Source: Rhizobiales bacterium 65-79 (lineage in GTDB: Bacteria; Pseudomonadota; Alphaproteobacteria; Rhizobiales; Rhizobiaceae). Taken from it: a stretch of DNA of 64,000 bases. Made by a program: the position numbers and the translations under genes. Every line of letters begins with the position of its first letter. Position 1 is the first letter of the stretch. Of this stretch, positions 37,298 through 46,239 are shown one piece after another. The notes beneath the pieces were generated by a model, which was not told where the DNA came from, ran no database searches, and was given only the letters and a program-made list of their open reading frames with translations. The stretch is taken from contig MKRJ01000006.1 in assembly GCA_001896885.1 (NCBI GenBank), forward strand, positions 1-64,000, written 5' to 3'.

Positions 37298-38941
37298 ATG
37301 CCGGCCCGCCTCATCGCCGATCTCCAGTACATGCGCTCGGCGCTCGGCGAGGCATTCATGGCCCAGCTCACCTATCTCGGCATCTTTCGCGGAGCCCCGC
37401 ACAGCGCGGCGCCTGTGCTCGTGGAAAGCGGGGGACGACGTACCGTCATCATCAACGACCCGGATGCCGAGGCAGCGCGGGCGCTCCCGGCCGATGTGGC
37501 GACCATCCGGTATGGCCGCTATTTCACATGGAACGCGAATCCCGTCGAACCGGCGCCCGATTTTGCCGAGGCGGTGCGTCAGGTAGCGAAGGGCGGAGCG
37601 CTCGCTTGCGACGCACATCTCCCGCAGTCGCGCTACGAGGCTCTCTCCGCATCCGGTTCGATCAGCCTGGAACGCCCGAGCACCATTCCCACAGTGCACG
37701 TCTATCGCAAGTCGCTGGCGGAAATCGAAGCGCAGTGGGCTGCGACCAGGGCCTCGGATTGCGTTCCTCTCAAGCCCTATCTCGCCGGGTTTCCCCACGC
37801 GCGCGCCCTGGCGGAAGCGCTCGATCGTCCTTTCGAAGGCTTCATGCGGCTGGAAAAGCTCTGCCACTTGTCCGGGCTGGACGCACTCCATGTAACCTCG
37901 CCCTACGAGGTCGAACTATTCACCGGGTTGCCCGACGCGATGGCCGAAGCCCATGGCATCACGGCCGTCTATATCGCGGGAGACGATCATGCCACGATCT
38001 GCGCGGCGAAGCCCATCGTCCGGGCGGATTTCGTTCCGCATGGCGAGGCGCGCGCTCTCTCCCGGCTGCTCGCGGACCTTGGCGCGGTCGGGGCGCAAAA
38101 GAACGAGATGCCGGCCGCGCTATGGCAGCCGCTTGCTGCCGCGGGCGTCGCGCTGGTCGAGGGCGATGCCGTCCTGCGCCGCTGGCAGGATCGTCGCGCG
38201 GGCGAGGATTTCGGCTATTTTGTTTTTGCGGCGAACGCCGTGATAGAAGGCTTCGCTGCGGCCGAGGCCTTCTTCGCCCGCGCGAAAGGCGCGCATCTGA
38301 CCGAGCGCGATCTCGCTGCCGCCTATCGCGACGGAGTCTATCGTTTTCGCGAGCGTATCGGTTTCAAGGGCCACTACTCGCCCTATTTCGAGATCGTCCA
38401 TTCCGGCGCCCGCACCCCGCTGCCGGCAACCGCCGCCGACTACCCGGTTTCGCACGAGGACCTCACCATCGCCTTCGACATGGGCATTGTGGTGCGGGAC
38501 AGCGCCGGCTGCGCACGCGCGGTCTCCGACATCGCCCGGACGATATGCGCGACGCCACGGCTCGCCGACGCGCGCGACCGGCTGCGAAGGGCGCTGGTCG
38601 AGGATCTGATCCCGCGGATCCGTCCCGGGCTGACCGGCGAGCAGATCCACGCGATCGGGGTCGACTGCCTTCGTCCTCTCGAACCGATGCTGCGCAAGGC
38701 CGGCCTTCTTCCGGAAGGAAAGGGCGTAGCCGACTATCGGCGGGATTGCGGTCACGCCATCCACCGCCAGACCGTCTCGTCCATCTATTTCGTTCCGGGC
38801 AACCGGGAGACGATCGAGGAAGGCATGCTGGGCTGCGTGGAATATGTCTGGCCCATCGGGGACATCCTGATCGGGGTCGAAGAAGGCTATCTCGTCACCC
38901 GCGAAGCCACCCTGCCGTTTACGCGCGAGCCGGCCGAATGA
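37298..38941 (+). CDS. M24-family metallopeptidase (Xaa-Pro peptidase-like), long form
   Basis: 547 aa: a long N-terminal domain (1-310) and a C-terminal pita-bread fold. The five metal ligands of M24 can be traced: Asp in IAFDMGIVVRD, Asp in SDIART, His in RRDCGHAIHRQ, Glu in GCVEYVWPIGD and Glu in GVEEGYLVT. M24 enzymes cleave X-Pro dipeptides or act as creatinase-like hydrolases. It is the first gene of a five-gene plus-strand operon. ATG 37298 has AAGGA 7 bases upstream; an open frame further upstream crosses the promoter and is not coding. It overlaps the M20 gene by 4 bp. Confidence 0.83.
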   Translation: MPARLIADLQYMRSALGEAFMAQLTYLGIFRGAPHSAAPVLVESGGRRTVIINDPDAEAARALPADVATIRYGRYFTWNANPVEPAPDFAEAVRQVAKGGALACDAHLPQSRYEALSASGSISLERPSTIPTVHVYRKSLAEIEAQWAATRASDCVPLKPYLAGFPHARALAEALDRPFEGFMRLEKLCHLSGLDALHVTSPYEVELFTGLPDAMAEAHGITAVYIAGDDHATICAAKPIVRADFVPHGEARALSRLLADLGAVGAQKNEMPAALWQPLAAAGVALVEGDAVLRRWQDRRAGEDFGYFVFAANAVIEGFAAAEAFFARAKGAHLTERDLAAAYRDGVYRFRERIGFKGHYSPYFEIVHSGARTPLPATAADYPVSHEDLTIAFDMGIVVRDSAGCARAVSDIARTICATPRLADARDRLRRALVEDLIPRIRPGLTGEQIHAIGVDCLRPLEPMLRKAGLLPEGKGVADYRRDCGHAIHRQTVSSIYFVPGNRETIEEGMLGCVEYVWPIGDILIGVEEGYLVTREATLPFTREPAE

Positions 38942-40113
38942 CGCCGGCGGCGCGGAAAGCCTTGCCGTCCGCCGGCGGAGAACTGGTCGGGCTGGTTGCC
39001 GACCTGGCTTCGGTGCGCAGCTTTTCCGGCCAGGAACATGCGGTACAGGACCGGATCGAGCAATGGTTCGCGAAGCAGGGCATCCCGTCCCGCCGGATCG
39101 CCGCGGCGGACGGGCTGACGAATGTCGTGGTCGAGATCGAGGGGGCGGTCGAAGGCCCGGTCCTCTGGATCGGAGGCCATTGCGACACGGTCGGCGTTTC
39201 CGACGGATGGAGCAGCGCTCCCTTCGAGCCGACGATACGGGACAACCGGCTTCATGCGCGCGGCGCAATGGACATGAAGGGCGGACTGGCGGCCGCCATG
39301 GTCGCCGCGCGCGACATGTTCCGGCGCCGGCACGAATGGTCCGGACGGCTCATCTTCGCTTCGCTGGCGGACGAGGAAGCCTATTCGCGCGGTGCGGAGG
39401 CCTATGTCGCGCAATGCGGGCCGATCGACGGCGCGATCATGTGCGAACCGCATTTCGACGATGTCGTCATTGGCGCGCTGGGCAAGGCGAACCTGGTCGT
39501 GGAAGTCCATGGACGAGCAGCCCACGCTTCCCATCCGGCCGAAGGCGTCAATGCGGTGGTCGAAGCGGGCCGGCTGCTGGCGAAGATCGGCGACCTTGAG
39601 CGGAAAGCGGATCCTGTTTTCGGAGTGCCGGGCCATGCCGTGATCGGCATCGAATGCGGTTCGGGAGCCTATAGTATCAGCGTGCCGGAATATTGCCGCT
39701 TCACGGTCAACTGGCATTTCCCGGCCGAGGAGACCGCCGATGGCGGAGTGAAGCTGCTCCGGGACATGGCCCGTTCGATCGGCTCGCCGGCCACCTTCGA
39801 GATCGGCATTCGTCCGCCGTCCTACGACGGCTACCTCCTCGAACGGACCGATCCCTTCATCACCGCCTTCGCCGAAAGCTACCGGCGCGTCCTCGGCCGT
39901 CCGGCGGACCTGCGCATCGGGCGGGGAGTGTCGGATGCGAACATATTCGCCGGCAAGGCCGGCATCCCCACCCTGCTGTTCGGCCCATCCGGCGGAAACA
40001 TGCATGGCGTGGACGAGTGGCTCGATCTCTCGCAATTGGAACCGGCACGGGCGGTCTATCTCGACTTCGCGCTCCGGTTCCTGTCTCGAAATACACTCCA
40101 GGAATTTGAATGA
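38938..40113 (+). CDS. M20-family metallopeptidase
   Basis: 391 aa dizinc hydrolase of the ArgE/DapE/CPG2 group. Metal-binding blocks are WIGGHCDTVGVSD (His, catalytic Asp), RGAMDMKGGLAAAM (bridging Asp), SLADEEAYSRGAEA (catalytic and ligand Glu), and the final His in GGNMHGVDEWL. A dimerisation domain interrupts the catalytic one, with VHGRAAHASHPAEGVNAV. Removes N-acyl groups or cleaves C-terminal residues from small peptides. Start overlaps the M24 stop (ATGA); the end overlaps the M28 gene. Confidence 0.9.
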   Translation: MTPAARKALPSAGGELVGLVADLASVRSFSGQEHAVQDRIEQWFAKQGIPSRRIAAADGLTNVVVEIEGAVEGPVLWIGGHCDTVGVSDGWSSAPFEPTIRDNRLHARGAMDMKGGLAAAMVAARDMFRRRHEWSGRLIFASLADEEAYSRGAEAYVAQCGPIDGAIMCEPHFDDVVIGALGKANLVVEVHGRAAHASHPAEGVNAVVEAGRLLAKIGDLERKADPVFGVPGHAVIGIECGSGAYSISVPEYCRFTVNWHFPAEETADGGVKLLRDMARSIGSPATFEIGIRPPSYDGYLLERTDPFITAFAESYRRVLGRPADLRIGRGVSDANIFAGKAGIPTLLFGPSGGNMHGVDEWLDLSQLEPARAVYLDFALRFLSRNTLQEFE

Positions 40114-41897
40114 TGGCCAAGGGCGCTTCGTCCCAGATCGACTTCGGAAATGTCATGAAGCATGTCGACTACATGCGGCTGCATTTCCCCGACCGCAAGA
40201 GCGGTGGCGGCGGCGACCTGGAAGCCGGGCGGTATATCGTCGAACAGATGAAAAGCTACGGTCTCGACGCGACGCTCCAGGCTTTCGAAACGCTCGATAG
40301 CGACGTTGGAACCTCGCGCCTGACGAGGGGCGGAGCCGAGGGCCCCGAGATCGCGTCGCTCCCCTGTCTGCACGTCGAACCGACGCCGGCTTCCGGGGTA
40401 ACCGCGGAACTCGTTGACGTCGGCCCCGGCGGCATGGCCGACTACGAGGGCAAGGACGTCGCCGGCAAATTCGTCCTGGCCGAGGTTTCCTACGCTCCCG
40501 CCACGCCGGAAAAGGCGCGCATCGCCGCCTCCAAAGGGGCGAGCGCGCTGATCCTGATGAACTGGGGGAAGGACGACAGCACCGAAATTCCCTGGCGCTC
40601 GCTGAAATCGGTATGGGGCAACCCGACGCCGGAAAACATCCACGAGATGCCGAGGATCGCCGGCATAAGCATTTCACGGGGAAGCGGCATGGCGCTGCGC
40701 CGCGAACTCGCCGCGGGTTCCGTCCGGCTGCACATGCGTCTCACCGCCAACCGCGTCTGGCGCACCCTCCACCAGCCGATCGGCTGGCTGAACGCCCCGG
40801 AGCACGCGCCCGAGCGGGACCGTTTCATGGTGGTTTCCACGCATATCGACGGTTGGACCCCGGGCGTGACCGACAATATCAGCGGCATGTCGGTAATGCT
40901 CGAACTGGCGCGCAGCCTGGCGGCGCGGCGCAACAGCCTTGCCCGGTCCGTGGTCTTCACCTCGTGGAACGGGCATGAAGTCGCCGAGGCCGCCGGTTCG
41001 ACCTATTTCGTCGACACGCAATGGGAACGCATCAACCGTGGCGCGGTCGGCTATCTCAACATAGACAGCGTGGGGATGAGGGGAACCACCGAATTTCATG
41101 TCAATTGCTGCCCCGAGCTCAGGCATCTTGCCCGGAGCGTATCCCGCGAGATATTCGGCGATGGCCTGCCTCAGAAAATCCAGTCGCTGAAGCGCACGGG
41201 GGACCAGTCCTTCTTCGGTGTCGGCGTCCCTGCCATCACGGGACGCCACAGCTACAGTCCCCAAGTGGTCGCCGAATTCAACGGAGCGACCCTCGGCTGG
41301 TACAATCATACGAAGTTCGACACCATCGACGTGCTCGATCCGGATCTGCTGGAAGCCGATCTCACCTGGGCAAAGCAGGTGCTCGACACTTTCCTGGTAA
41401 ATCCTGCCCTTCCCTACCGTCTTTCGGAGCGTGTCGCCGATCTGCGCACGCGATACGCCAATGTCCTGGAAGATAGCGGCCAACGTTCGGACCTGGGACG
41501 CATCGCCGATGGTCTCGACGCGCTTGCACCGGAGGTCGAGTGGCTGGACAGGTTGCTCGCGGATGCGAACGCCTCGCAGCATGTTCTTGCCCGGGCCAAC
41601 GGCGTGGCGCTGCGCATAACCCGCCAGCTCACTTTCATCGGCGAAACGGCCGTCGGCAAATATGGCCAGGACAGCTATGGGTCCAGCACGCTGCTCGATC
41701 CGGTGCCGATGCTGGCCTGCCTACGGCAGTACAAGGAAGCCGGCCCCGGATCGGACACGGAAAAGCTATTGTGGACCAAGCTGATCAGGCTTCGTCATCA
41801 AATCACCGACGCCATCGAACTGGCGAGGTCCACCATCGCGGATTTCCGCGTCAACCTGGCGGATGACGGAAAAGCGCCGCCGACCACGGGGAAGTGA
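40110..41897 (+). CDS. M28-family peptidase with PA domain
   Basis: 595 aa with the glutamate-carboxypeptidase-like order: N-terminal segment, protease-associated (PA) insert (about 85-215), M28 catalytic domain (about 230-430) and a helical dimerisation part. Metal-ligand blocks are VSTHIDGWTPGVTDNISGM (His, bridging Asp), LNIDSVG and WYNHTKFDT. The catalytic glutamate block reads WNGHEVAEAAGSTYF rather than the usual EExGLxGS pair, a variant I associate with a less studied M28 subgroup. No signal peptide is seen, so it should be cytoplasmic. It overlaps both neighbours by 4 bp. Confidence 0.85.
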   Translation: MMAKGASSQIDFGNVMKHVDYMRLHFPDRKSGGGGDLEAGRYIVEQMKSYGLDATLQAFETLDSDVGTSRLTRGGAEGPEIASLPCLHVEPTPASGVTAELVDVGPGGMADYEGKDVAGKFVLAEVSYAPATPEKARIAASKGASALILMNWGKDDSTEIPWRSLKSVWGNPTPENIHEMPRIAGISISRGSGMALRRELAAGSVRLHMRLTANRVWRTLHQPIGWLNAPEHAPERDRFMVVSTHIDGWTPGVTDNISGMSVMLELARSLAARRNSLARSVVFTSWNGHEVAEAAGSTYFVDTQWERINRGAVGYLNIDSVGMRGTTEFHVNCCPELRHLARSVSREIFGDGLPQKIQSLKRTGDQSFFGVGVPAITGRHSYSPQVVAEFNGATLGWYNHTKFDTIDVLDPDLLEADLTWAKQVLDTFLVNPALPYRLSERVADLRTRYANVLEDSGQRSDLGRIADGLDALAPEVEWLDRLLADANASQHVLARANGVALRITRQLTFIGETAVGKYGQDSYGSSTLLDPVPMLACLRQYKEAGPGSDTEKLLWTKLIRLRHQITDAIELARSTIADFRVNLADDGKAPPTTGK

Positions 41898-42583
41898 CAC
41901 CGGTGCGTATAGAGATCCTCAATCCCTCGAGCCGCTCGGATACCGGCATCACGGAGGACCTGGCCCGCAGTCTCGAATGGCTCGCGGGACCGCGGCTGCC
42001 GGAACTGCGCTGCCTGACGCTCGCAGACGGGCCTCGCGGTATCGTGACGGCACGCGATTCCGACGAAGCCGCGCCGGCGATCCTGCGCCACATCGAGAAA
42101 ACGGAAAAGGATCCCGATGTCGCGGGTTTCATCGTGGCCTGCTTCTCGGACCCGGGCGTCTACGCGGCACGCGGAATCACGCGGAAGCCGGTAGTCGGGA
42201 TCGGTGAGGCAGGCTTCGCCGCCGCGATCGCCCTCGGCGACCGCTTCGGCACGATCTCCGTGTCGGCCGGACCGGGAGGCAAGCTGCTGAGGCAGTTGCG
42301 GCTTTCCGGACTGGCGCCACGCCATGCGGGCCATCGCGGCCTAGGGCTGAACTACGGCGATCTGCAATACCCCGATCGGGTGCTCGATCGCCTCGTGGCA
42401 GCCGGCATCGCGCTGCGCGACGAGGCAGCGGCGCAGGCGATCGTTTTCGCGGGCGCCGGCCTCGCCCGCTATGTTGCGCCGCTTGAAGACGCTACCGGCC
42501 TTGCCGTCGTCGACCCGACTCAGGCAGCGGCGGCCGTCCTCGTAGCGCAGGTGATGCAGCGAGCGCCCCGGCCCGCCGAATGA
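41894..42583 (+). CDS. Aspartate/glutamate/hydantoin racemase family protein
   Basis: 229 aa with the two-domain Asp/Glu racemase fold. The first catalytic Cys lies in DVAGFIVACFSDPGVYAARG; the second is expected around QAIVFAGAGLARYV, where no Cys is present (Ala/Gly instead), so it may be an inactive or differently acting member such as a decarboxylase- or isomerase-type enzyme. GTG start at 41894 overlaps the M28 stop (GTGA). In this operon it may process D- or N-modified amino acids released by the peptidases. Confidence 0.8.
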   Translation: MTPVRIEILNPSSRSDTGITEDLARSLEWLAGPRLPELRCLTLADGPRGIVTARDSDEAAPAILRHIEKTEKDPDVAGFIVACFSDPGVYAARGITRKPVVGIGEAGFAAAIALGDRFGTISVSAGPGGKLLRQLRLSGLAPRHAGHRGLGLNYGDLQYPDRVLDRLVAAGIALRDEAAAQAIVFAGAGLARYVAPLEDATGLAVVDPTQAAAAVLVAQVMQRAPRPAE

Positions 42584-42643
42584 GCCGAAGAGAACCATCG
42601 TTTCGTCCACGCCGTTCCGCCAATCGATCTGAAAGGGCCTTCC

Positions 42644-43516
42644 GTGACGTCGCCTGATCCAAAGCCCGCCAACCCCGCCGGCCCGGCACCGGAATTCCCA
42701 TGGCCGAACGGCGCCAGATGCGCCCTCTTCCCGGCCTTCGACGTCGACGCCGAAGCGGTCTGGCTCGGCGCCGATCCGGGCAACGCGCGTCGCCTCATCA
42801 CCCTTTCCTATGGCGGCTACGAGGCGCGGGTGGGCATCCCCAAGATACTGGAGGTGCTCAGCCGGCACTCGGTCAGGGCGACGTTCTTCGTGACCGGCTG
42901 GTCGGTCGACGCACATCCGGCCGCCTGCGAGGCTATCCTCGCCGACGGCCACGAGATCGCCCATCACGGCTATCTCCATCTTCGCCCGGACACGGCGGAT
43001 TCCGAGACCCTCGTCGCCGAGATGGACCGGACGTTCGACACGATGAAGAAGCGGCTCGGCATCCGTCCGGTCGGCTACCGCGCACCCTGGGGAGAGACAT
43101 GCCCCGAGCAAATGGAATTACTCAAATCGCGAGGCATCCGCTATTCGAGCTCCTTCCGCGACGATATCCGGCCTTACCGCCATGTCCTGGAAAGCGGACC
43201 GGGACCGGTCGAGATCCCGGTGAACTACAGCTTCGACGACTGGTCCTACGGGCTCACCCATCGCACCAGCCCGCGGGCGCTGTTCGGAAGCGAGCACGTC
43301 CTGACGATCTGGCAGGAGGAATTCGACCAGACCCGGGAATGGGGCGGGGTAACCACCATGGTCATGCATCCGCAGGTCACCGGGCGGCCGATGCGCATCG
43401 GCATCCTCGACCGGTTCCTGCGCCATGTCCGGTCCTTCGACGACGTCTGGATCGCTACCGGACGCGAGATCGCCGAACATTTCGAGAAATCGGAAGCGGC
43501 CGCCGGCAGAGGCTGA
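42644..43516 (+). CDS. Polysaccharide-deacetylase (NodB) family protein
   Basis: 290 aa with a NodB homology domain. Motifs: FDVDAEA (catalytic Asp-metal Asp), EIAHHGYLHLRP (HxxxH metal ligands), GYRAPWGE and the terminal VMHPQVTGRP. The pattern fits the PuuE/HpPgdA-like subgroup, which includes allantoinase-type amidohydrolases and peptidoglycan deacetylases. No signal peptide is present, so a cytoplasmic small-molecule amidohydrolase is more likely than a cell-wall enzyme. GTG start at 42644. It ends the peptidase operon and converges with the second IclR gene. Confidence 0.85.
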   Translation: MTSPDPKPANPAGPAPEFPWPNGARCALFPAFDVDAEAVWLGADPGNARRLITLSYGGYEARVGIPKILEVLSRHSVRATFFVTGWSVDAHPAACEAILADGHEIAHHGYLHLRPDTADSETLVAEMDRTFDTMKKRLGIRPVGYRAPWGETCPEQMELLKSRGIRYSSSFRDDIRPYRHVLESGPGPVEIPVNYSFDDWSYGLTHRTSPRALFGSEHVLTIWQEEFDQTREWGGVTTMVMHPQVTGRPMRIGILDRFLRHVRSFDDVWIATGREIAEHFEKSEAAAGRG

Positions 43517-43588
43517 CGCTCTCGCCAAAACACCAAATCGCGCCTGCTGCCGAGGCCAGAAGCGGCGGTGCGGGCAAGGCGGCAGGGG

Positions 43589-44302
43589 TCACTGCAAGGC
43601 AGTTCCGAGCTCGGCGGCAAGGTTTTGAACCGTCGGAGCAAGCGTTTTGAGCCGGTTGTCCTCGAAATAGACCGTGGCGCCGTTGATCGAGCATGCGACA
43701 CGCAGGGAGTCGCGCGCGATGAAGGTCGACGCGATGCCGCAAGTGCCGACATTGCATTCATCGAAGTCGACGGCGACGCCGGACTGGCGGGCCTTGCGCA
43801 GTTCCATGGCGAGCTGATCCCTCGTCTTCGGGTAGCGCGCGGGGATCGTCGCCAGGAATTCCGGCCAGCGCTCCGACGGCAGTTGCGATATCAGCGCCTT
43901 GCCGACAGCCGTGGTGATGGCGACGTTGCGAAGGCCTACATAGGAATTGAGCTGAAGCTGGCGCTCCCCGAATATCCTTTCGATGAGCACGATGTTGGTG
44001 CCGTCGAGGACCGCCAGATGGATGGTATCGGACGTCTCTCGCGCATAACGCTCCGTGATCGGGCGCAAGCGCTGGACGAAATCGAACTTTTCGCGCTTGC
44101 GCTCCGCAAGTTCGAACAACCGGTAGCCGAGCTGGTAGCGGCGATCGCTGTATTCCAGATAGTTGCGCTTCACCAGCGTGGCCAGCAGCCGGTGCGTCGT
44201 GCTGCGCGACATGCCGGATTCCTCCGCCAGGCCCGCGAGCGTTTCGCAGCCGCCCTCGACAAGATCGATCAGATTCAGAGCTTTGGTCAGCACAAGGCTC
44301 AT
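43589..44302 (-). CDS. IclR-family transcriptional regulator (second copy)
   Basis: 237 aa. N-terminal HTH (LAGLAEESGMSRSTTHRLLATLVKRNYLEY) and effector domain (DTIHLAVLDGTNIVLIERIFG, TTAVGKALISQLP, VDFDECNVGTCGIASTFI). GGAGGAG precedes the ATG by 8 bases. It lies between the peptidase operon and the divergent Dpp-like operon. It is the best candidate for binding the three 35-bp regulon elements, one of which (copy B) lies in its own upstream region. That assignment is inference from position. Confidence 0.9.
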   Translation of the reverse strand: MSLVLTKALNLIDLVEGGCETLAGLAEESGMSRSTTHRLLATLVKRNYLEYSDRRYQLGYRLFELAERKREKFDFVQRLRPITERYARETSDTIHLAVLDGTNIVLIERIFGERQLQLNSYVGLRNVAITTAVGKALISQLPSERWPEFLATIPARYPKTRDQLAMELRKARQSGVAVDFDECNVGTCGIASTFIARDSLRVACSINGATVYFEDNRLKTLAPTVQNLAAELGTALQ

Positions 44303-44400
44303 CGAACGGTCTCCTCCAGGGCAAGCGCTTACCGCAGGTTTCGCCGAAATACCATCGAGGCGCTCCTGCGGCGAAATCCGTCACTTCCGCAATCTATTTT

Positions 44401-44458
44401 CCCAATAGATGGGATTATAATCCCGTATATTGACAAGTTCAAGAGAACGGGCTTACTT
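44401..44458 (+). promoter_or_regulatory. Regulon promoter, copy B (before Dpp-like operon)
   Basis: The 35-bp element (44401-44435) begins CCCAATAGATGGGATTATAA and ends in -35 box TTGACA (44430-44435); after 17 bases a TTACTT -10 box lies at 44453-44458. Positions 44401-44434 form a near-perfect palindrome centred on GGGATTATAATCCC (44411-44424). Confidence 0.78.
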
Positions 44459-44529
44459 TTTTGCGGTCAAAACAATCCGTTTGCGGCCACCGCCTGGAGT
44501 AGGCCCGGCGTAACAAAGGGGAACATGGC

Positions 44530-46119
44530 ATGACCACGAATTCGCCCGTCGACACCATGCGGATCAATCGCCGTGGTGCTCTAAAGTTTCTCGGCGGCTC
44601 CGTCGCCCTCGCCGGCGCGTCCGGCATTCTTCCCTTGCGCGCGGCCCTTGCCGAGGCGCGTCGTGGCGGCACCTTGCGGGTCAGCGTCCAGAACCATCCG
44701 AACGACCTGTCGCCGTTCAACACGCTCAACAATACGGGCTTCCTCATCGCAGAACTGCTCTATGTCGGGCTGACCCGCATCGACCACAAGCTGCAGGCGG
44801 CGCCCGATCTCGCCCAAAGCTGGGAAGCGAACGACAAGGCCACGGAATTCACCTTCCATCTTCGCCCGGACGCGAAGTTCCAGTCCGGCGCGCAGGTCAC
44901 GGCCGCGGACGTCAAGGCCTCGATCGACGCCATGCTCGACCCGAAGACCGGTTCGGGGTCGCGCTCCTCGATCGGTCCCATTTCCGACATGGAGGTCGTC
45001 GACGACCTGACCATCAAGATCCGGACGTCCTCTCCCTATGCGGACCTGCCGATCGCGATCGGCGACATGCGCATGAAGATCGTTTCCGCGAAAGTGCTGA
45101 AGGAACAGGGCGTGAAAGGCCTCTACAAGGACGCGGACGCCTGCGGACCCTTCAAGCTCGGCAAGGTCGACATCGAGAGCAAGCTGCAGTTCCTGCCCAA
45201 CGAGAACTATTGGGACAAGAGCTTCCCCTATGTGGACGCGCTGGAGCTGCGCTACTACCCGGACCTGAACTCCGAGGCGCTGGCGTTCCAGAACGGCGAG
45301 GTGGACGCCATGCTGGAAACGGACAACGCCACCTTCACGGTGCTGAAGCAGACGCCCCACATCGTGCCGCGCAGGCAGACCACCGCGCGCTTCTACAGCC
45401 TTACCATGCGCTTCGATCGAGAGCCGCTGAACGACATCCGGGTGCGTCAGGCCCTGCGCTATACGCTGGACCGGCAGGCGATGGTCGACATCGTTCTCGA
45501 CGGATATGGCCGGGTCGCCTACGACAATATCCTGTCGGACGATTATCCGTACTACTACCAGCCCGAAAAGCCGACGCGCGACATCGAGAAGGCCAAGGCG
45601 CTGCTCAAGGAAGCAGGCCACGAAAACGGCGTTTCCTTCACGATCTTCACGGCCGACCGGCCCATAGGCCGGATGAAGGTGGCTCTCGCCATCCAGGAAA
45701 TGGCCAAGCCGGCCGGGTTCAACATCGAGGTGCGGCGGCTGCCCTATGACGAATACCTTTCGAAGGTATGGAAGAAGGAAACGGCCTATGTCGCCTCCTG
45801 GGGCATGAAGTCGACGATGGACGGCTACTACACATCGCTGATGACGTCGGACGCCCCATGGGCGGATACCGGATGGAACAACAAGGAATTCGACGACCTC
45901 GTGGCCGAAGAGCAGCGCACGCTCGATCCCGAGAAGCGGCGCGAACTGTTCAGGAAGCTGCAGGAACTGACGAACAGGGACGTGCCCTACATCATCCCCT
46001 TCTATCAGGATTATCTCGCCGCCAACTGGGACTACGTCAACGACTATGAGATGCATCCGCTCCAATACACCCACCGGCTGGAGCGGGCATGGCTGTCCGA
46101 GAACGCACCGAAACGCTAG
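44530..46119 (+). CDS. Dipeptide/oligopeptide ABC binding protein (family 5), Tat-type signal
   Basis: 529 aa extracellular solute-binding protein of the DppA/OppA family: YVGLTRIDHKLQAAPDLAQS, then EFTFHLRPDAKFQSG and a long C-terminal lobe. The N terminus carries a twin-arginine motif (NRRGALKFLGG) before a hydrophobic stretch and an AEA cleavage region, so export may be via Tat. It captures peptides or peptide-like ligands in the periplasm. AAAGGGG precedes the ATG. First gene of a five-gene operon whose promoter is regulon copy B. Confidence 0.9.
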   Translation: MTTNSPVDTMRINRRGALKFLGGSVALAGASGILPLRAALAEARRGGTLRVSVQNHPNDLSPFNTLNNTGFLIAELLYVGLTRIDHKLQAAPDLAQSWEANDKATEFTFHLRPDAKFQSGAQVTAADVKASIDAMLDPKTGSGSRSSIGPISDMEVVDDLTIKIRTSSPYADLPIAIGDMRMKIVSAKVLKEQGVKGLYKDADACGPFKLGKVDIESKLQFLPNENYWDKSFPYVDALELRYYPDLNSEALAFQNGEVDAMLETDNATFTVLKQTPHIVPRRQTTARFYSLTMRFDREPLNDIRVRQALRYTLDRQAMVDIVLDGYGRVAYDNILSDDYPYYYQPEKPTRDIEKAKALLKEAGHENGVSFTIFTADRPIGRMKVALAIQEMAKPAGFNIEVRRLPYDEYLSKVWKKETAYVASWGMKSTMDGYYTSLMTSDAPWADTGWNNKEFDDLVAEEQRTLDPEKRRELFRKLQELTNRDVPYIIPFYQDYLAANWDYVNDYEMHPLQYTHRLERAWLSENAPKR

Positions 46120-46239
46120 GTCCTGGTCACGTCCAACGATCGCCGTTTTCTAACGACCGGTTTGCCTCCTGTCCGAAAACTCGATGAGCAAGCCGGTCGG
46201 CACCTTTCCGGTCCCCCGACGAGATGAGGGATGCCATCC

